DNA of 64,000 bases from Euborellia annulipes (GCA_023213315.1 JAKCPI010013946.1:1-64000), one strand, 5' to 3'. Shown: positions 22,205 through 34,080, numbered from the stretch's first letter. Numbers and translations: made by a program. Notes: generated by a model from the letters alone, not told the origin.

Positions 22205-23350
22205 TAAAAAACTGAATAGACCGATTGGAAATAAAAGACATTTTTGACATTGAGCATGGTTACTTTTTAGTAATAATACAAGAAAATGTTACTATCTATT
22301 AATATATGAAATAGAACGTTGCAATACAATATCTTTGCGCATTATAAGGGATGGGGCATTAACCCCCCCCCCCTTTAAGGAAATGCGAGCCTTCACCGCG
22401 AAATTACTCTCCAAATAATTTGAATACATTTATAAATAATTATTTTAATTTTTATTTTATTTTAATTTTCAACCCTTAATCCACCTCTGTGTCAAAGTAT
22501 ATTAATGAAATTTGATTAACAAAAATATAGGCCATATAGAAAGAATATAATGGTAAATAATGGTGACTTAAGAAAAGATAAAAAAAATGCCAAAAAAAAG
22601 ATAAAAAATAAAAAACTAATTTTTTTTTCCAATGACACGTACACTCCCCCTCCCCCTTTCAACAACTTATATTCTCCCTCTACCCTTAGTGAAATACAAA
22701 ATATTTAATTTCATGTTCAAAAGAATCGTTTTTTGCAGTCAAATTATTTGTTTCTATCATTTTTTTTTTCAACGATAAAATGCATGATAATTACCTTTAA
22801 TAAGTCTCTCAAGAGGGTGTGTTGGCTGACGGAGTGGTTAGGGTGGGTTACACTATATTAATTATTCACTTTAAATCACTTTAAACACAATTAAAAAAGA
22901 TAGCAGCTCGCCTGCCGCCCTGCAACGCGCTCGACTCGACTGAACGAGAGATTCGTCTCTCTCTTTGTATAGGAATAAAATAGATGAAAATAACAATTCC
23001 CTTTTTATTAAAAGTAAAAAAATACCTTTTGCTCTAATCAAACTATATTTAGAGCTGGAAAAGAATGTCAACAAGGGATTTGGAATATTCCAAGGCCTTT
23101 CTTAAATAATCAACCCTTCATTCCCCCTAATCAAAATAATAATCAACGCTATTTTTTTTTTTTTTTTGAATGTTTTCTATTTATTTGGCTTCGATTTAGC
23201 TAAAATAAATTTAAAAAACATTTTTTTTTTTTTTCAATTTTTCAACCCCTAATCCAATCTTAATAAATAAAATAATTAACAATCCTATCGCTGGATCCGC
23301 CTTTGGGTTTTACACATATTAATAGTATAATTTTCTAGTATGAGTCTTAC
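22205..23350. other. Mostly AT-rich DNA with C-rich runs
   Basis: Holds C-runs near 22,365 and a tRNA-like word GGCTGACGGAGTGGTTAGGG near 22,822 without a matching B-box. No gene is supported. Confidence 0.4.
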
Positions 23351-23353
23351 TTT

Positions 23354-23630
23354 AGGCCAGGTGGTTTCCAAACTTTATGTTACAACCCTCCCTTAAAAAT
23401 CTTATGACGCCCCCCCCCCACCCCCACACGCACAATTAATAAAATAATTCAAAAACAAAAATTTTTAATACTAAATTAAAAACTCCGTCCCAGAATCTTC
23501 TAAATTATTTTATTATTTTATTTATAAAACAAGCAATCATTTGGAAAATTGATCTTGGTGGCCAATATTCGCGCCTCCCTTTAGACTAGTCCGCGCCTCC
23601 CTTGGGTTTGGAAAACGCTGGTCTAAGGGA
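23354..23630. mobile_element. hAT-like MITE
   Basis: Ends TTAGGCCAGGTGGTTTCCAAAC and the complement of GTTTGGAAAACGCTGGTCTAA. The GTGGTTYCCAAACTTT-type end is common in hAT elements. C-rich runs lie inside both ends. No clear 8-bp duplication remains. Confidence 0.6.
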
Positions 23631-23634
23631 AGTT

Positions 23635-24380
23635 ACAGGACAGAATATAAATGACGGAAATAATTTCTAATAACCAATCATTGTATCATACAGAGACTAC
23701 AAATCTCAAAAGATCTAAATTTTAAAAGTATCTATTTTTATCTATTGTTTTGTCGATAAATGTACCGTATATATTATATTATAGACATAAAAAACCCTTT
23801 TAAAAATTTCACCTTAGTTTTTATTGTTATTCTTTATTACTTTTTTCTTATGGTATTCATTATTCGAAGCTTTCTCTGCTTTTTAGAAATTTTTTTTTTC
23901 TCACAGAAATAAACTTTCAAACACAAAATGTTTCGTTCTGATGTGTGACATTTTACTATTTATTGTATGGTTAAAAAGGAAAAAAAAAGAAATGTGAAGA
24001 CGAGTAATAACATTTTATTGAAAGAGGAAAATGGTTTTGTCAAAATTTATATCATAATCCTGTTTAGACCTAGTTTTTTTTCAATGGATACCCTTTGTTT
24101 CAAAGAGAAATGAATAAAAATAATTATTTTCTATGAATATATTATACAGTATATAACAAATTTTGCTCGGACCCACCTTTTTTCTGACTTCCCTTCTCTA
24201 TAATCTGTAAAAGATCCTCTTCGAATTTAATTATTTATAACAGAAATGGCTTAATTCAAAGACTTGACAATCCTCAAATGGAAGAAATTGTAACAATTAA
24301 AGAAATTTCTTAACAAGTCCTCTTTGAACATATAAAATTTCATATTGTTGTTGTGGCGATTGAGTTATATCAAGGGTTGG
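23635..24380. other. AT-rich intergenic DNA
   Basis: No supported feature. Confidence 0.45.
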
Positions 24381-24382
24381 TT

Positions 24383-24530
24383 ACAGGCACAGCCAAAAAT
24401 TTTCAGTAGAGGCCATCCTCAGGACCCAATTAATTTGAAATTAAAATATATATAACAGTGTGCATCAGGAAGCATATTGGAGATCTTTGAATGACATTTA
24501 TTGGGCCCTGAGGATGGAGTACTAATACTT
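24383..24530. repeat. Inverted pair of CTGAGGATGG words
   Basis: TTGGGTCCTGAGGATGGCC on the minus strand (about 24,406-24,433) and TTGGGCCCTGAGGATGG on the plus strand (about 24,499-24,517) face each other around about 65 bp. This resembles the loop-and-arm arrangement at 30.8 kb and the PLE pseudo-LTR motif. A family A core scrap (TACTTTACTGATGTACTTTT) follows at 24,527. Confidence 0.4.
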
Positions 24531-24899
24531 TACTGATGTACTTTTTCAGTTGTTTTTTTTTCCTCAAAATTCGTTCATACATTTAATCTATTTATTATTT
24601 ACACCTCAAAAAAGTGATCAATTGAAATAATTTTTTTCTTGTTTAATTGAAATTACAATTTCGAATAGGTAATCTTATTTTAATATTGTCTATCGAATTA
24701 ATTTGAAATTTAAATTTATTTTGAACAAATAAAAATGTAAATTTAATTATAAAACGGATATAAATTGGTTTATTTTGAGTTATCTAAAAAGAGATATCAC
24801 AATTTATATAGTGTCTACTTTACGAATATGGTTTTTGAGTGTAAAATATATTCTAAGATGAAGACTATAAATAGGCGGTACAAGTGATCGCGTAAAATA

Positions 24900-24985
24900 T
24901 TCGGATATGACTGACTCAAAGGCCATCAAAGTGCGACATCAAATGAAATGGCGAAGTGAAATGTCTTTGCGAATTCGGTCCGCTC
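24900..24985. other. GC-balanced low-repeat island
   Basis: CAAAGGCCATCAAAGTGCGA, TCAAATGAAATGGCGAAGTG and GCGAATTCGGTCCGCTCAC in AT-rich flanks. No frame or repeat seen. Confidence 0.3.
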
Positions 24986-25544
24986 ACTCTTGACTATTGA
25001 AAGAGAGAAGAGATAGATGTGTGTATAATTTATAGTTATAATATCTTAGTCAATTTAGAAAGTACTAGAAGCGTGTTAGAGGAATTTAAAATTATTGATA
25101 ATTTTAAAAATGCCTAATTGAAATGCTGATCCCGGTTTTGTATTGGCAATCACGAAACGTCTGACATTTTATTGTTTTTTAAAATCGGACAATTTAAAGT
25201 TAAAAAAATTTTATTTTATTTAATAGCCTACTACAGTATTTTAGTTGGATTCCACTCAGTCGTAATAATAATAAACATTAAAACATTTTTAATAAAAAAT
25301 AAATGTTGGACATCTGTGTTTTGCTGATTTGGTTTGACTTGAAGATGGAATGAATGACATTCAAAAAGCCGGCTACGAAATATTTTTTTTTTTTTATTTC
25401 TATCTCTTGGTCCCTTTCCAAGTTAGGTCCCAGGTCTAATATAAAAGATCCTTTTTTCAATTCCTGGCTCTCTTGTCTAAATAATAAAAATCTGAGATTT
25501 CTAATTTGTATCCGAAGAAATGAATCGAGATGGACATAGAAGAA

Positions 25545-25785
25545 TTTGAAGTAGGAGGAGGTAAAATTGGGAAATAACGTAACTTCAAGGCATGTACCAG
25601 TATATCGGTAAAAACCGGGGGCTGATTCCTCAGCTATTCGAGCCGAGTGAACTTTTTTAAATTTTATAAGTTCAAATTTTAATTTTTATCTCCAAAGAAG
25701 GGAGGGAATGATATTAATACAGGAGAAATTTGAGATAGAAAATAAAGTAACTTCCCGGCATGCTTATGAATAATGTCAGAATTGA
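25545..25785. repeat. Old direct repeat pair
   Basis: GAAATAACGTAACTTCAAGGCATG near 25,570 and AAATAAAGTAACTTCCCGGCATG near 25,740 are diverged direct repeats; a related word occurs near 5,285. Family unknown. Confidence 0.35.
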
Positions 25786-25789
25786 GTTA

Positions 25790-25890
25790 GTTGGATACCA
25801 AATGGCTTAAATAAAATCATCGGACTGTCTGGGATCCGAACCCGCGACCCTTGGTATAGAAGGCCAGCATGCTACATAAAGCCCGAGGGC
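25790..25890 (-). mobile_element. SINE S1, head half
   Basis: Minus strand: GCCCTCGGGCTTTATGTAGC (head), GGGTTCGGATCCCAGACAG (B-box) and CCGATGATTTTATTTAAGCC. The tail after the AAGCCATTTGG palindrome is lost. Confidence 0.7.
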
Positions 25891-26309
25891 AAATTTATCT
25901 TTGATGGGATTTTTTTTGCTTTAAATCGACGGAGATAAAAGGATAGCTCGGTAATGGCCCTGTGTATTTATGTTCTGAGGGGTTTAAATATAATTATAAG
26001 CCAAGAATAGAGGAAAAAAAAAGACAAACTTTTTTCCGTATTGTTTACTCAATTAAAAATATAGTTATATATTTATTAAATTATATGGTATGTGAATATT
26101 TACTTGGGTAAGTAAATAGAACAACTTTATACATATAAAAGCGGAGAATTTTCTAAGGAATAAAAAAGAATTGCATATTGATATCGTGGGGATCGAGAAA
26201 GACTTCATATTTGAAGTAACTTAAGTAAACAAAAAGTAAATTGCAGAAACGAGAATAAATAAAACTCTTAACTGAAAACTAAAACTATTATTTAAAGCAG
26301 AGGTGTATA

Positions 26310-26730
26310 TTGAAATTTTTCGGGGGGGGGGGGGGGCGAACTCAAAAATTTTCTGCAGGGAAAATTTTTTGGAGAAGAACTAAATTTTTCTTTCCGGCAG
26401 GGCGGCAAAATTTTTTCTCCTGCCATGTAAATCATTTTACCTTTTTTAGGGACACAAAATTTTTTCCGCCCTTCAAAAAATTTTTGTGGAACTAATTTTT
26501 CGAAAAGGTGGCAAAATTTTTCACCCTACCGTGAAATTCATTTTAACTTTTTTTGGAATTTTTTTCGGGGGGGGGGGGGGCGACCTCCTTGGCCCCCCCT
26601 TAGGCCTATATACCGGTACCCCCTGTTCACTGTATACACTGTATACCCGTATATATGTATATAGATTTGGGAAATTTCGGGAGGGGGGGGGCCCCTCGGC
26701 CTCCCCCCCTCCCCCCTTATATAAGCCTCT
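26310..26730. mobile_element. hAT family D element, large copy
   Basis: One end reads CCCCCTTATATAAGCCTCTG, the counterpart of CAGRGGCGTATATAAGG seen at 57,365. The other is GAGGTGTATATTGAAATTTT. Inside are G-runs of 12-14, TTCCGGCAGGGCGGCAAAATT and two copies of a CCGTGAAATTCATTTTAACT-type module. Ends are eroded and no duplication was found. The open frames at 26,310 and 26,486 are compositional. Confidence 0.6.
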
Positions 26731-26734
26731 GATT

Positions 26735-27635
26735 TAAAGTATTTGTTATTTCAAATAAATATTTCTGGGAAGAATAGTAAAATATTTTTTTAGATAATTT
26801 CTTAATAATAAATTACTTAATGATATTTTTCTGATCTTCTGATATTTAATAAGGTATTATCTTTCCGTTTTGATTCAGAATTAATTTATATTTAATTATA
26901 ATTAAAGATTTATCTGTATTGTAATAGGATAAGCTATCATTTAGGGCAAAGTACCTCAGCTAAACGAAATAATGTATCCATTAGGCAAGGGTGAAATTTG
27001 ATTAGTTATCATTTGGGAAGTGATAATACGGTTAAAGGTGCAAAATTGTGTTCTAGTCTTTAACGAATCAATTTTGATCTAAGAGAACGATTGAACTCAC
27101 TGAACTGTAAGGTTACGGTCTCATAATACAAAGGCGGCTTAATCAACAAGTAATACAATCTCAAATAAATAATTGGTTATATTTAACATACTTTTTTCTA
27201 GTTTTATTTATCCAATTTTTTTTGTATGATAATTGCTCTAAAAATTTAAATCACAAATATTAAATAAGGATATAAAAGGGAGAACGACTTCTAAGATAAT
27301 AGTAGAAGGAAGGGATGATTAATCCTCCAAAAGCCAGCTGAGTTTGTGCTGTCCCCCCTTTCCCCTTCCCCCTCATATAATCCCTGCTGCCCGTAAAGTA
27401 GCCCCCCGTGGGCGCTCCATCTTACCGGCTTTCTAGCTGACATCGAGCCACCCAAAATTTAATAGTGAAATATTTTTTCTTTTTGTTAATGAAATATACT
27501 GGCTATCTTTTAATAAATAACCATTGTAATCATATAAAAATAAAATATTAAAAAGATTTAAGTAATAAATTATTTAAAAAGAAAAATAATTTTTAAACTA
27601 AATAAATATACATTTTTACCAAGTTTTCTTCTGTA
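26735..27635. other. AT-rich intergenic DNA
   Basis: AT-rich, with a C-rich stretch at 27,345-27,445 (CCCCCTTTCCCCTTCCCCC and GCCCCCCGTGGGCGC). No gene supported. Confidence 0.4.
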
Positions 27636-28004
27636 AGTAGGGGAGACCGGGGCAGGTTGGCCCACTAATTTTTATTTCTTTTATAAAATTTTTTATTTAA
27701 TCATTTTCGTTTATGTTTTCATTTTAAAATGTTGGTGTAACCTTAAGCTACCAAATGGTCATCGTAAAAGTCTCCTAAATTGATGTTAAAATTAAAAAAA
27801 ATAATTATTTCTAAAATATTTCGAGTGGGCCAACCTGCCCCGTGGTCGGGGCAGGTTGGCCCGGACCTCGGGGCAGGTTGGCCCGGAAGGCATTTGTTAT
27901 TTTTATATGAATTAAATGCAAGAAAATAATTTAAAACAACCTAATTTTAACACACAAAGTTTATTTTAAATTATAATTGGTTATTGCAACAGTTTCAGTA
28001 ATAA

Positions 28005-28238
28005 GTGAGTACTAAATCAAAAAAAGTATATCGTGACTTCAAGAACTTTTCCTTTTTCAGTTTTTCTTTTGTATTTACGAATCACTGTTATAACCGTGGT
28101 CCAGAGGTTGGAGATGAGAGTCAGAATGCTATGAAGAGCATTGCAGACACCTTACTTGGGCTTGGCAAGTTGGCAAAAAGAGTATCCCAACAAGGGTCCC
28201 AACTTTTCTCTCCCAACGCTCAATTTGTGCTCTTTTGA
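28005..28238 (+). pseudogene. Unassigned 77-codon frame inside the 27.6-kb element
   Basis: An ATG-started frame whose second half has protein-like composition (NRGPEVGDESQNAMKSIADT, then LLGLGKLAKRVSQQG) and low AT content relative to its flanks. It stops 12 bp before the inserted S1 SINE, so a longer ancestral frame may have been cut. I recognise no transposase motif. It could be a remnant of the element's own protein, a captured exon, or chance. Confidence 0.25.
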
Positions 28239-28250
28239 AAAATCTCTTAG

Positions 28251-28510
28251 CCCTCGGGGCTTCGTGTAGAGGTTATCGTGCTAACCTCGTATACCAAAAG
28301 TCGCGGGTTCGGGCTCCAGGCAGTCCGATGATTTTATTTAAGCCATTTGGATACCAAATGGCTTAAATAAGAATGCCTGGACCCCCAAAATATATAATTA
28401 TTAATACAACGGTTATCGTAAAAGTCTTATATGGCCTGAGTTACCGAAAAGATTGTGTGAATGTGAGTGTGAATGGGAAAAAGTGTGAATGTTTAAAAAA
28501 AAAAAAAAAA
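28251..28510 (+). mobile_element. SINE S1, near full length
   Basis: Best reference copy. Head CCCTCGGGGCTTCGTGTAGA then GGTTATCGTGCTAACC (A-box region), GTCGCGGGTTCGGGCTCCAG (B-box), CAGTCCGATGATTTTATTTA, the AAGCCATTTGGATACCAAATGGCTT palindrome, TGCCTGGACCCCC, ACGGTTATCGTAAAAGTC, a GTGTGAATGTGAG-rich tail and about 16 A. The structure is a tRNA-derived SINE. It is nested in the 27.6-kb element. Confidence 0.85.
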
Positions 28511-29649
28511 GCGGAAACACTTCATATCTTCCCGAACCACAGATATTCAAAGAACTAGAACGTTTTAGAAAACAATAAGAACATATTCATATATCTGATA
28601 TCAATTTCCCAAAAACAAACACACGTGCTCATTTATGATGCAAAATTTCCTCCAATAAACTCTCAATGACGGCCAGTATAACATGATATTTATAATAATT
28701 TTTATTTTGTTACTTTTACATCATTCATTGCCACTAAAATTGAAAAGATAAAACACGGTTTAACGATTTCATACATACAATGGCAAAAAATCGAGTGGGC
28801 CAACCTGCCCCGTCATTTTTGGGCCAACCTGCCCCATCGTCATATTTGAAACAATTTTTATCCCGCACAAATCCCGTTGATGTTTTTTAATTAATATGCC
28901 ATGGAGAAATAATCCTTATACTCTAACCTTTAAACATAGTGCTCACTTTTTATCCTCGAAGTAACCAAAAAGTAGATAAAACAATTTTATTCAACTAATG
29001 AAAATTTACTCCAAGGTGCAAAAAACGAATAAATGATCCTAGCTCATGCGAATTTACTCCGATCGCTATAGTTGTTTTGGCGGAAGGTGTGTGGCAGTGC
29101 TATTAACCTTCATTCTGATCCGTATCACAATCGTCCAATTATTCTGCGAAATATCGCGACTGGGCCGACCTGCCCCGTGGGCCAACCTGCCCCGGTCTCC
29201 CCTACTGTATTTACTTTGGAATATGGAAATTGGTTAAAGTTTTGTGCCTGAGATGTAGGCAACTCAAATGACTAACTTAATTATTAGACGAAACTCTAGA
29301 TAATTTAATCTCTGTGTCTGTGTAGATTTTTATTAGTTTATCTCTGAAATTAGAGATGGATGAAACTATTGAAGTTTAGTCCTTTAACATTGAAGTGAAT
29401 CGGTCCTTAGAGAGCAGTAAAATTTTCTCACCATTCGCTTGATCAAATCTTTTAAATTTCAGGGCTATTAATTAAGAGGTTTGTCTCAAAATTTATTTTG
29501 AATAGAAGGGAATTTGTTCTTCAAAAAAAAAAAAAAAAAAATGTTATATGAAGAGTGATTAAATCTCATAAATTCCATATTCATAGAGTGTTGTTAGCTC
29601 CGAGTTTAAGATCACGTAATTAGTTGATATTTTTTTCACCCTTTTTTTT

Positions 29650-29810
29650 TTCTCTTCCTCATATATGTAATATATGAGAGAGAAAGTATTGGTTCATGTC
29701 AAAAATTCGATGTCGAGATTTTGATGGATCTTCACGTTTTGAGGTCCCCTGAATCCAAAAAAGTGGTTTCGGAATGGTCTTCTGTTTGTGTGTGTGTGTG
29801 TGTGTGTGGG

Positions 29811-29855
<45 letters not shown>

Positions 29856-30341
29856 TTAACAAAATATCTAAGAACGAAAAGAGTTAGGAGGTTGAAATTT
29901 TATATTTAAGTTAGGCACCCCATGGGACGTGACACGAAGTTTTGAACAAAATCAGCCAAAGAGTACTAGTACTTTACTGATGACTTTTTCAGTTTTTTTC
30001 GATTTTCTCAAAATTTGCTCCAACGATTTTTTTAAATTCAAAAATCAATTATTTTTAGGTGCTCTTTCAAATGTATATTCTCATTTTGTGATTGAAATCT
30101 TCTGAAGACCACTTTACTCTTGTTCTCCATAGAAAAGATAGGAGAAATGGTTGCCATGGTAACAAAATATAAATATTTTGTCATACTTATAAATTTTACA
30201 TCTTGAAAATCGAATGTACCGTACTGTCGGAAACTAAATACATGTCGACACAAAAAAATCTGGTGTGACAAGCACAGTACACAACATTCGATTACCGAAG
30301 GTAAGAGAAAGTTGTGTGCTGTGCCCAGTCACACCAGATTT
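29650..30341 (+). mobile_element. Family A, full-length copy
   Basis: Opens with a degraded 5' hairpin (CATATATGTAATATATGAGAGAGAAAGTATTGG). Then come TTCGATGTCGAGATTTTGATGG, GAGGTCCCCTGAATCC, a long (GT)n at 29,785-29,853, AACGAAAAGAGTTAGGAGG, AGAGTACTAGTACTTTACTG, GTTGCCATGGTAAC and TACTGTCGGAAACTAAATAC. It closes with the inverted-repeat end at 30,257-30,341 (AATCTGGTGTGAC...GTCACACCAGATT). Together with the copy at 14.1 kb it defines a length of about 650-690 bp. Non-coding. Confidence 0.82.
29785..29853. repeat. (GT)n microsatellite inside family A
   Basis: Long GT run with one GGGG interruption, at the same place where other family A copies carry shorter GT/AC tracts. Confidence 0.9.
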
Positions 30342-30702
30342 TATTTTTGTTTTCTCTTTGAAAAGAGACCATTAATATTTCCAAGAAATCATAAATGAAA
30401 GAATTTGTTCCCATTTGGAATTTTGCACCTCTGTATTTATTGCTCTTTAATTTAAATTATCACCTCCTTTATTATCTCATGGTATTTTGACAGATCATTA
30501 AAACATTCCTTCATGTTGAATAATTATTTTTAGTTCAATGGACCGTATAAATTAAATAAAAAATAAATTTTACTAGGAAAATAAATAAGCTGGGATGATT
30601 AAATAAAGGGATGATTTTGAGAATTGTTTCATTTCACTACCACTTAATCTATTTATTTTTGACAGAGGTGTATAGCTGATAATATGTAGTTTAAAGATTT
30701 GT

Positions 30703-30886
30703 GAGTTTCTCCAATGAGCAAGCAACTAGAAGTTTTTTCAAATTATATTTATTAATTAATATATCATATTGACAATGACTTGGCTCTGAGGATGGTCCTA
30801 TATGCGACCGAAACATCGGCACTGGCACATTAATTAATAGATATAATTTGAAAAAACTACTAGCTGCTTGCTCATTGGAGAAATTC
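30703..30886. mobile_element. Foldback locus with PLE-like motif in the loop
   Basis: Arms of about 58 bp at 30,703-30,760 and 30,829-30,886 (TTTCTCCAATGAGCAAGCA, TTTTTTCAAATTATATYTAT, TAATTAAT and complement). The 68-bp loop holds CTGAGGA, T, stem GGTC/GACC and GAAACATCGG. Probably a collapsed pair of inverted pseudo-LTR ends from a Penelope-like element. Confidence 0.6.
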
Positions 30887-31059
30887 AGAAACCTTTCAAC
30901 TATTTAATCTATTTAGTAAATATTTCGAAGGACTTGAACACCACTAAATTTTGTGCAGAGAGTCTTTGTTTTTCAAAAATAATTCCTGGGGTCTTAACAT
31001 AATGGTACATCTTGGCTCTTGGCTTCTGGCAAAAATAACAAAAAACTTGCTTCTAGAAA

Positions 31060-31135
31060 AATTTATTTTAATTTAATTGTCACTCAATTTAAATTAATAG
31101 AGGCGGGGAATTTAAATGCCAAAACAGACCTAAAA
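31060..31135 (+). mobile_element. SINE S2 tail
   Basis: TCAATTTAAATTAATAGAGG, CGGGGAATTTAAATGCCAAAA and ACCTAAAAAG correspond to the S2 tail; the head is not found. Confidence 0.4.
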
Positions 31136-31139
31136 AGAA

Positions 31140-32560
31140 TCTAGGGGAAATAAACGAAGAAATTAAAATAATAATATTGATATATTAGCTGATAAATGGA
31201 CCCGTGTTCTTTTTTTTTGAAAATAATTATATGTAACCTTATAGATACTCTATGTCTAGGCCCTTAAATATTTTTACTTGTGGTTAAAAGTCAAACTTAA
31301 AAGTCGAAATATTTTTCCAAGAAAAATAAATAAATGGGATTTTATCAGGTTCCTAAAAATACAACGAATGTTGAATGCAGTGGCTTATAGATTTTCAGAT
31401 TCCCATTAAAATTTCCATTGTATTCATACAGTTTTTGTGATTCATGTTTAATAGAAGCTAAAAAAAAAAATAAAAATAAAAATAAAACGATTAAAAAAAA
31501 AAAGTTTGACCAAAAATATGTTCTATGGCTATTCCAATGGGAAACACGTTTGTAGTAATAAAATTTATTTGCATAGATTATTTTTCTCTGAGTTATTTTC
31601 CAAAATGGACCTTTATTGTTATTATTATTACTTTTTACTTTCATATTTTCTCTTTATAATTTATAATAAATATATTACTATTGATATAAATATTACTTTT
31701 CACACCTGCTTCTAGTGAATATATTATTAATATTAATGATAAATATTAATTTGGTATTATTTGAATTTTAGTTATGTTAATGGGGAAATAGGATGGGGGG
31801 AAATATAATGGGGGAATAGGAGATCCTGCTTTAAGAAATATAAATAAAAGAAAAAAAATGTTTTACTATTGAAACAAATGGATTTTCATTCAATTATTTT
31901 GCCAAAATTACCACTTGGAATCCCATTTTATACACCCTCTACCCTCTCCATCGGTTCTAGTTACGCTCGTTTCAAGATCTAAAACTAAATTGGCATAAAA
32001 TGGAGCGGTTTTATTGCCCATTGTTTGTCATGATTTTACTACTAAGTTAGTACTAAATAAATAATTTTATTTGTCGTAAACTTCTATAGTAAATAAATAA
32101 TAAATCATTATTACCTCTACCTACAAGATTATTTTTAAAATCTTTAGATTTATGTGATTTTCAAATTTTTGATAGATTTATTTTTAATTAATGACAATAT
32201 CCAAGGAAGTATAGGAAAACCGAAAATCTTGCAAAATTGTGACCAAAAAATGTCCCTCAAATGGTGAACTTAAATTATAGAATATAAAATTGCCGGGAGG
32301 GGCCTCTGTAAAATTTATATAAATGAAAATTTCAATCAATGCCACTCAGTACCTTCCCCTTGGTGAAGAGTTTGAATTTGAAATCAATTTCCACAGTGAC
32401 TCTTTCTTTTCAATTTACTAGCGAATATTTCTTCCTTGTGTGAAAATAATTAATAATATTTATATTTATTTACTAATATTCGCCCAATAACTCAATCTCT
32501 ATCGGAGAACCTTCTAGATATCTATATAGGCCTACTTATATATAAATACACTCTATACAT
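31140..32560. other. AT-rich intergenic DNA
   Basis: AT-rich with A-tracts and one TAGGCCTA near 32,528. The 99-codon minus frame at 31,345 is compositional. Confidence 0.45.
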
Positions 32561-32564
32561 TATG

Positions 32565-32745
32565 TGATTAATGTCATGCCTGGATTGACTCCCGAGGGGT
32601 TCCCGAGGTTAATCAGCGCCCCAAAGACATCCCTTAAGTGCCAAAATTGGGATATAGGGAGCTTCCTCCCACCACCCAAATAATCAATCACCAACACCTC
32701 CTATCAGCTCACCCTCTCTTTTAGACGCCTATAAAACAAACGACG
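32565..32745. other. GC-balanced low-repeat island
   Basis: CCCGAGGTTAATCAGCGCCC, CCTTAAGTGCC (NK2-like word) and TCCTCCCACCACCCAAATAA. No coding frame or repeat structure. Confidence 0.3.
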
Positions 32746-32749
32746 ACGT

Positions 32750-33830
32750 TATTTCTTCCAATAATCTATTTTATACTTGCTATAACCTTTAAATATGATC
32801 TCCCTAAAATAAAACACTTTAATTCAATTTATAAACATGATCTACCCTGTTTGGGAATCCACTAATCATATCAGTTAATTTAAAACAAATAGGGTTTTAA
32901 TATTCAATATATAAATAACTAATGACCTGGAAAATTGATAGAGGATTTAACTAAGAGAAAAAAAATTGGATTTTTTTTATTTCCTTATCTTTGATCTAGC
33001 TTTTACACAAATTGATTTGAAATTAGTCTTTTTACTAAATAAATAAAAAAAAAGTTTTAGTGTTTTATTAAATTATTATTTGAAAATGAGAGGAATTCAA
33101 TTATTTTAATTCAAAATTAAAATATAAAACAATTTCAAATCCCTTAAGGCACGTTTCACAAGTCAACATACTAATGTTGACTATGACAGATTTTAGTTGA
33201 ATGAAAACCCTGAGAACCTTTCTTGCAATACAACTTTTGCAGTTGTTGGATCAAGTCAAACCTTTGTCGTTCAAGTGATGAGATATTATGAAAAAGTTTT
33301 TTTTTTTTTTTTAACTTTCGACACCAGTTTGTCAAAATTTTCTTAAATGATTTCTATATCCTTTTTTATTTTCAGTGCAAAAATCAAAAATTTGATTTGA
33401 TATTTACAAATACAATATATAATAGCATTATTAAACTTTCTAAAAATAGATATATAATTCAGAAAATCTATAGTTATATCAAGATATTAATCATTTAATT
33501 ATAATAAATTGGAAAACATCAATTCTTCTCACAATTAGTTCACTTGAGTCTGAGCAAGTGCACACTACTTGATAACGGCTGCAGAATAAGCAGTCTAAAC
33601 GTTGTATAGTATTTATATATTTTTAATAAATATTTAATACAAAAATGAGGTCTATAATTAAAAATTCTCCTAATATAATAATCAATTCTAAACTTTAATA
33701 ATATTCGAATTTAAAAGGTTAGGCAAAATAATATAATTTCATTAAATGAAAAGCATGGGGAAAAATTAAATGAATGATAACGTTTTTTTGGATTAAAAAT
33801 CCGAGAGCAAATTAAATAATATTCATAAGT
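32750..33830. other. AT-rich intergenic DNA
   Basis: AT-rich. At about 33,567-33,604 GATAACGGCTGCAGAATAAG followed by CAGTCTAAACGTTG is a faint cousin of the hairpin motif. Nothing else. Confidence 0.4.
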
Positions 33831-33834
33831 GTAG

Positions 33835-34080
33835 ATTTTTGCACTCTTTCCTTGAGAAGGTGTTCCCACCCAAGGGTAAAGCCGCTAATCGAATCAGCGC
33901 AGCTCAGTTGGTTGCAAACAGAGCAACCGAGGTGCACGATATCGGCAAATTCCATCTTAATGCTTCTCCCTGGCAGCCAGAAACGAGTTGTTTTGCCAAA
34001 GAGATGTTCTCAGTATCACACATCCTCTGATTGGCAATATGAGAAAAATTGTTTTCTTGCCAACCGATAAATTTTAGCAT
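33835..34080. other. GC-balanced island with open frames
   Basis: A balanced block open in several frames. The plus frame ending near 34,028 includes GKAANRISAAQLVANRATEV and the minus frame also lacks stops over about 60 codons. CAGCTCAGTTGGTTGCAAAC resembles a tRNA D-arm, so an old tRNA-derived repeat is one explanation and a decayed exon another. Confidence 0.25.

Larger units (their letters stand above)
27638..29204. mobile_element. 1.57-kb element with AGTAGGGGAGACC ends
   Basis: Ends AGTAGGGGAGACCGGGGCAG and its complement CTGCCCCGGTCTCCCCTACT. GTA flanks both sides and may be a 3-bp duplication. The word GGGGCAGGTTGGCCC, or its complement, recurs inside: twice near 27,845-27,885 and again near 28,800-28,835 and 29,170-29,190, giving multiple inverted pairs. 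It is interrupted by an S1 SINE at 28,251. The only internal frame of interest is 28,005-28,238. The superfamily is undetermined. Confidence 0.7.

Noticed and set aside
29659..29909. His/Thr-rich and Val/Cys-rich frames
   Set aside because: These are translations of the (GT)n tract inside family A.
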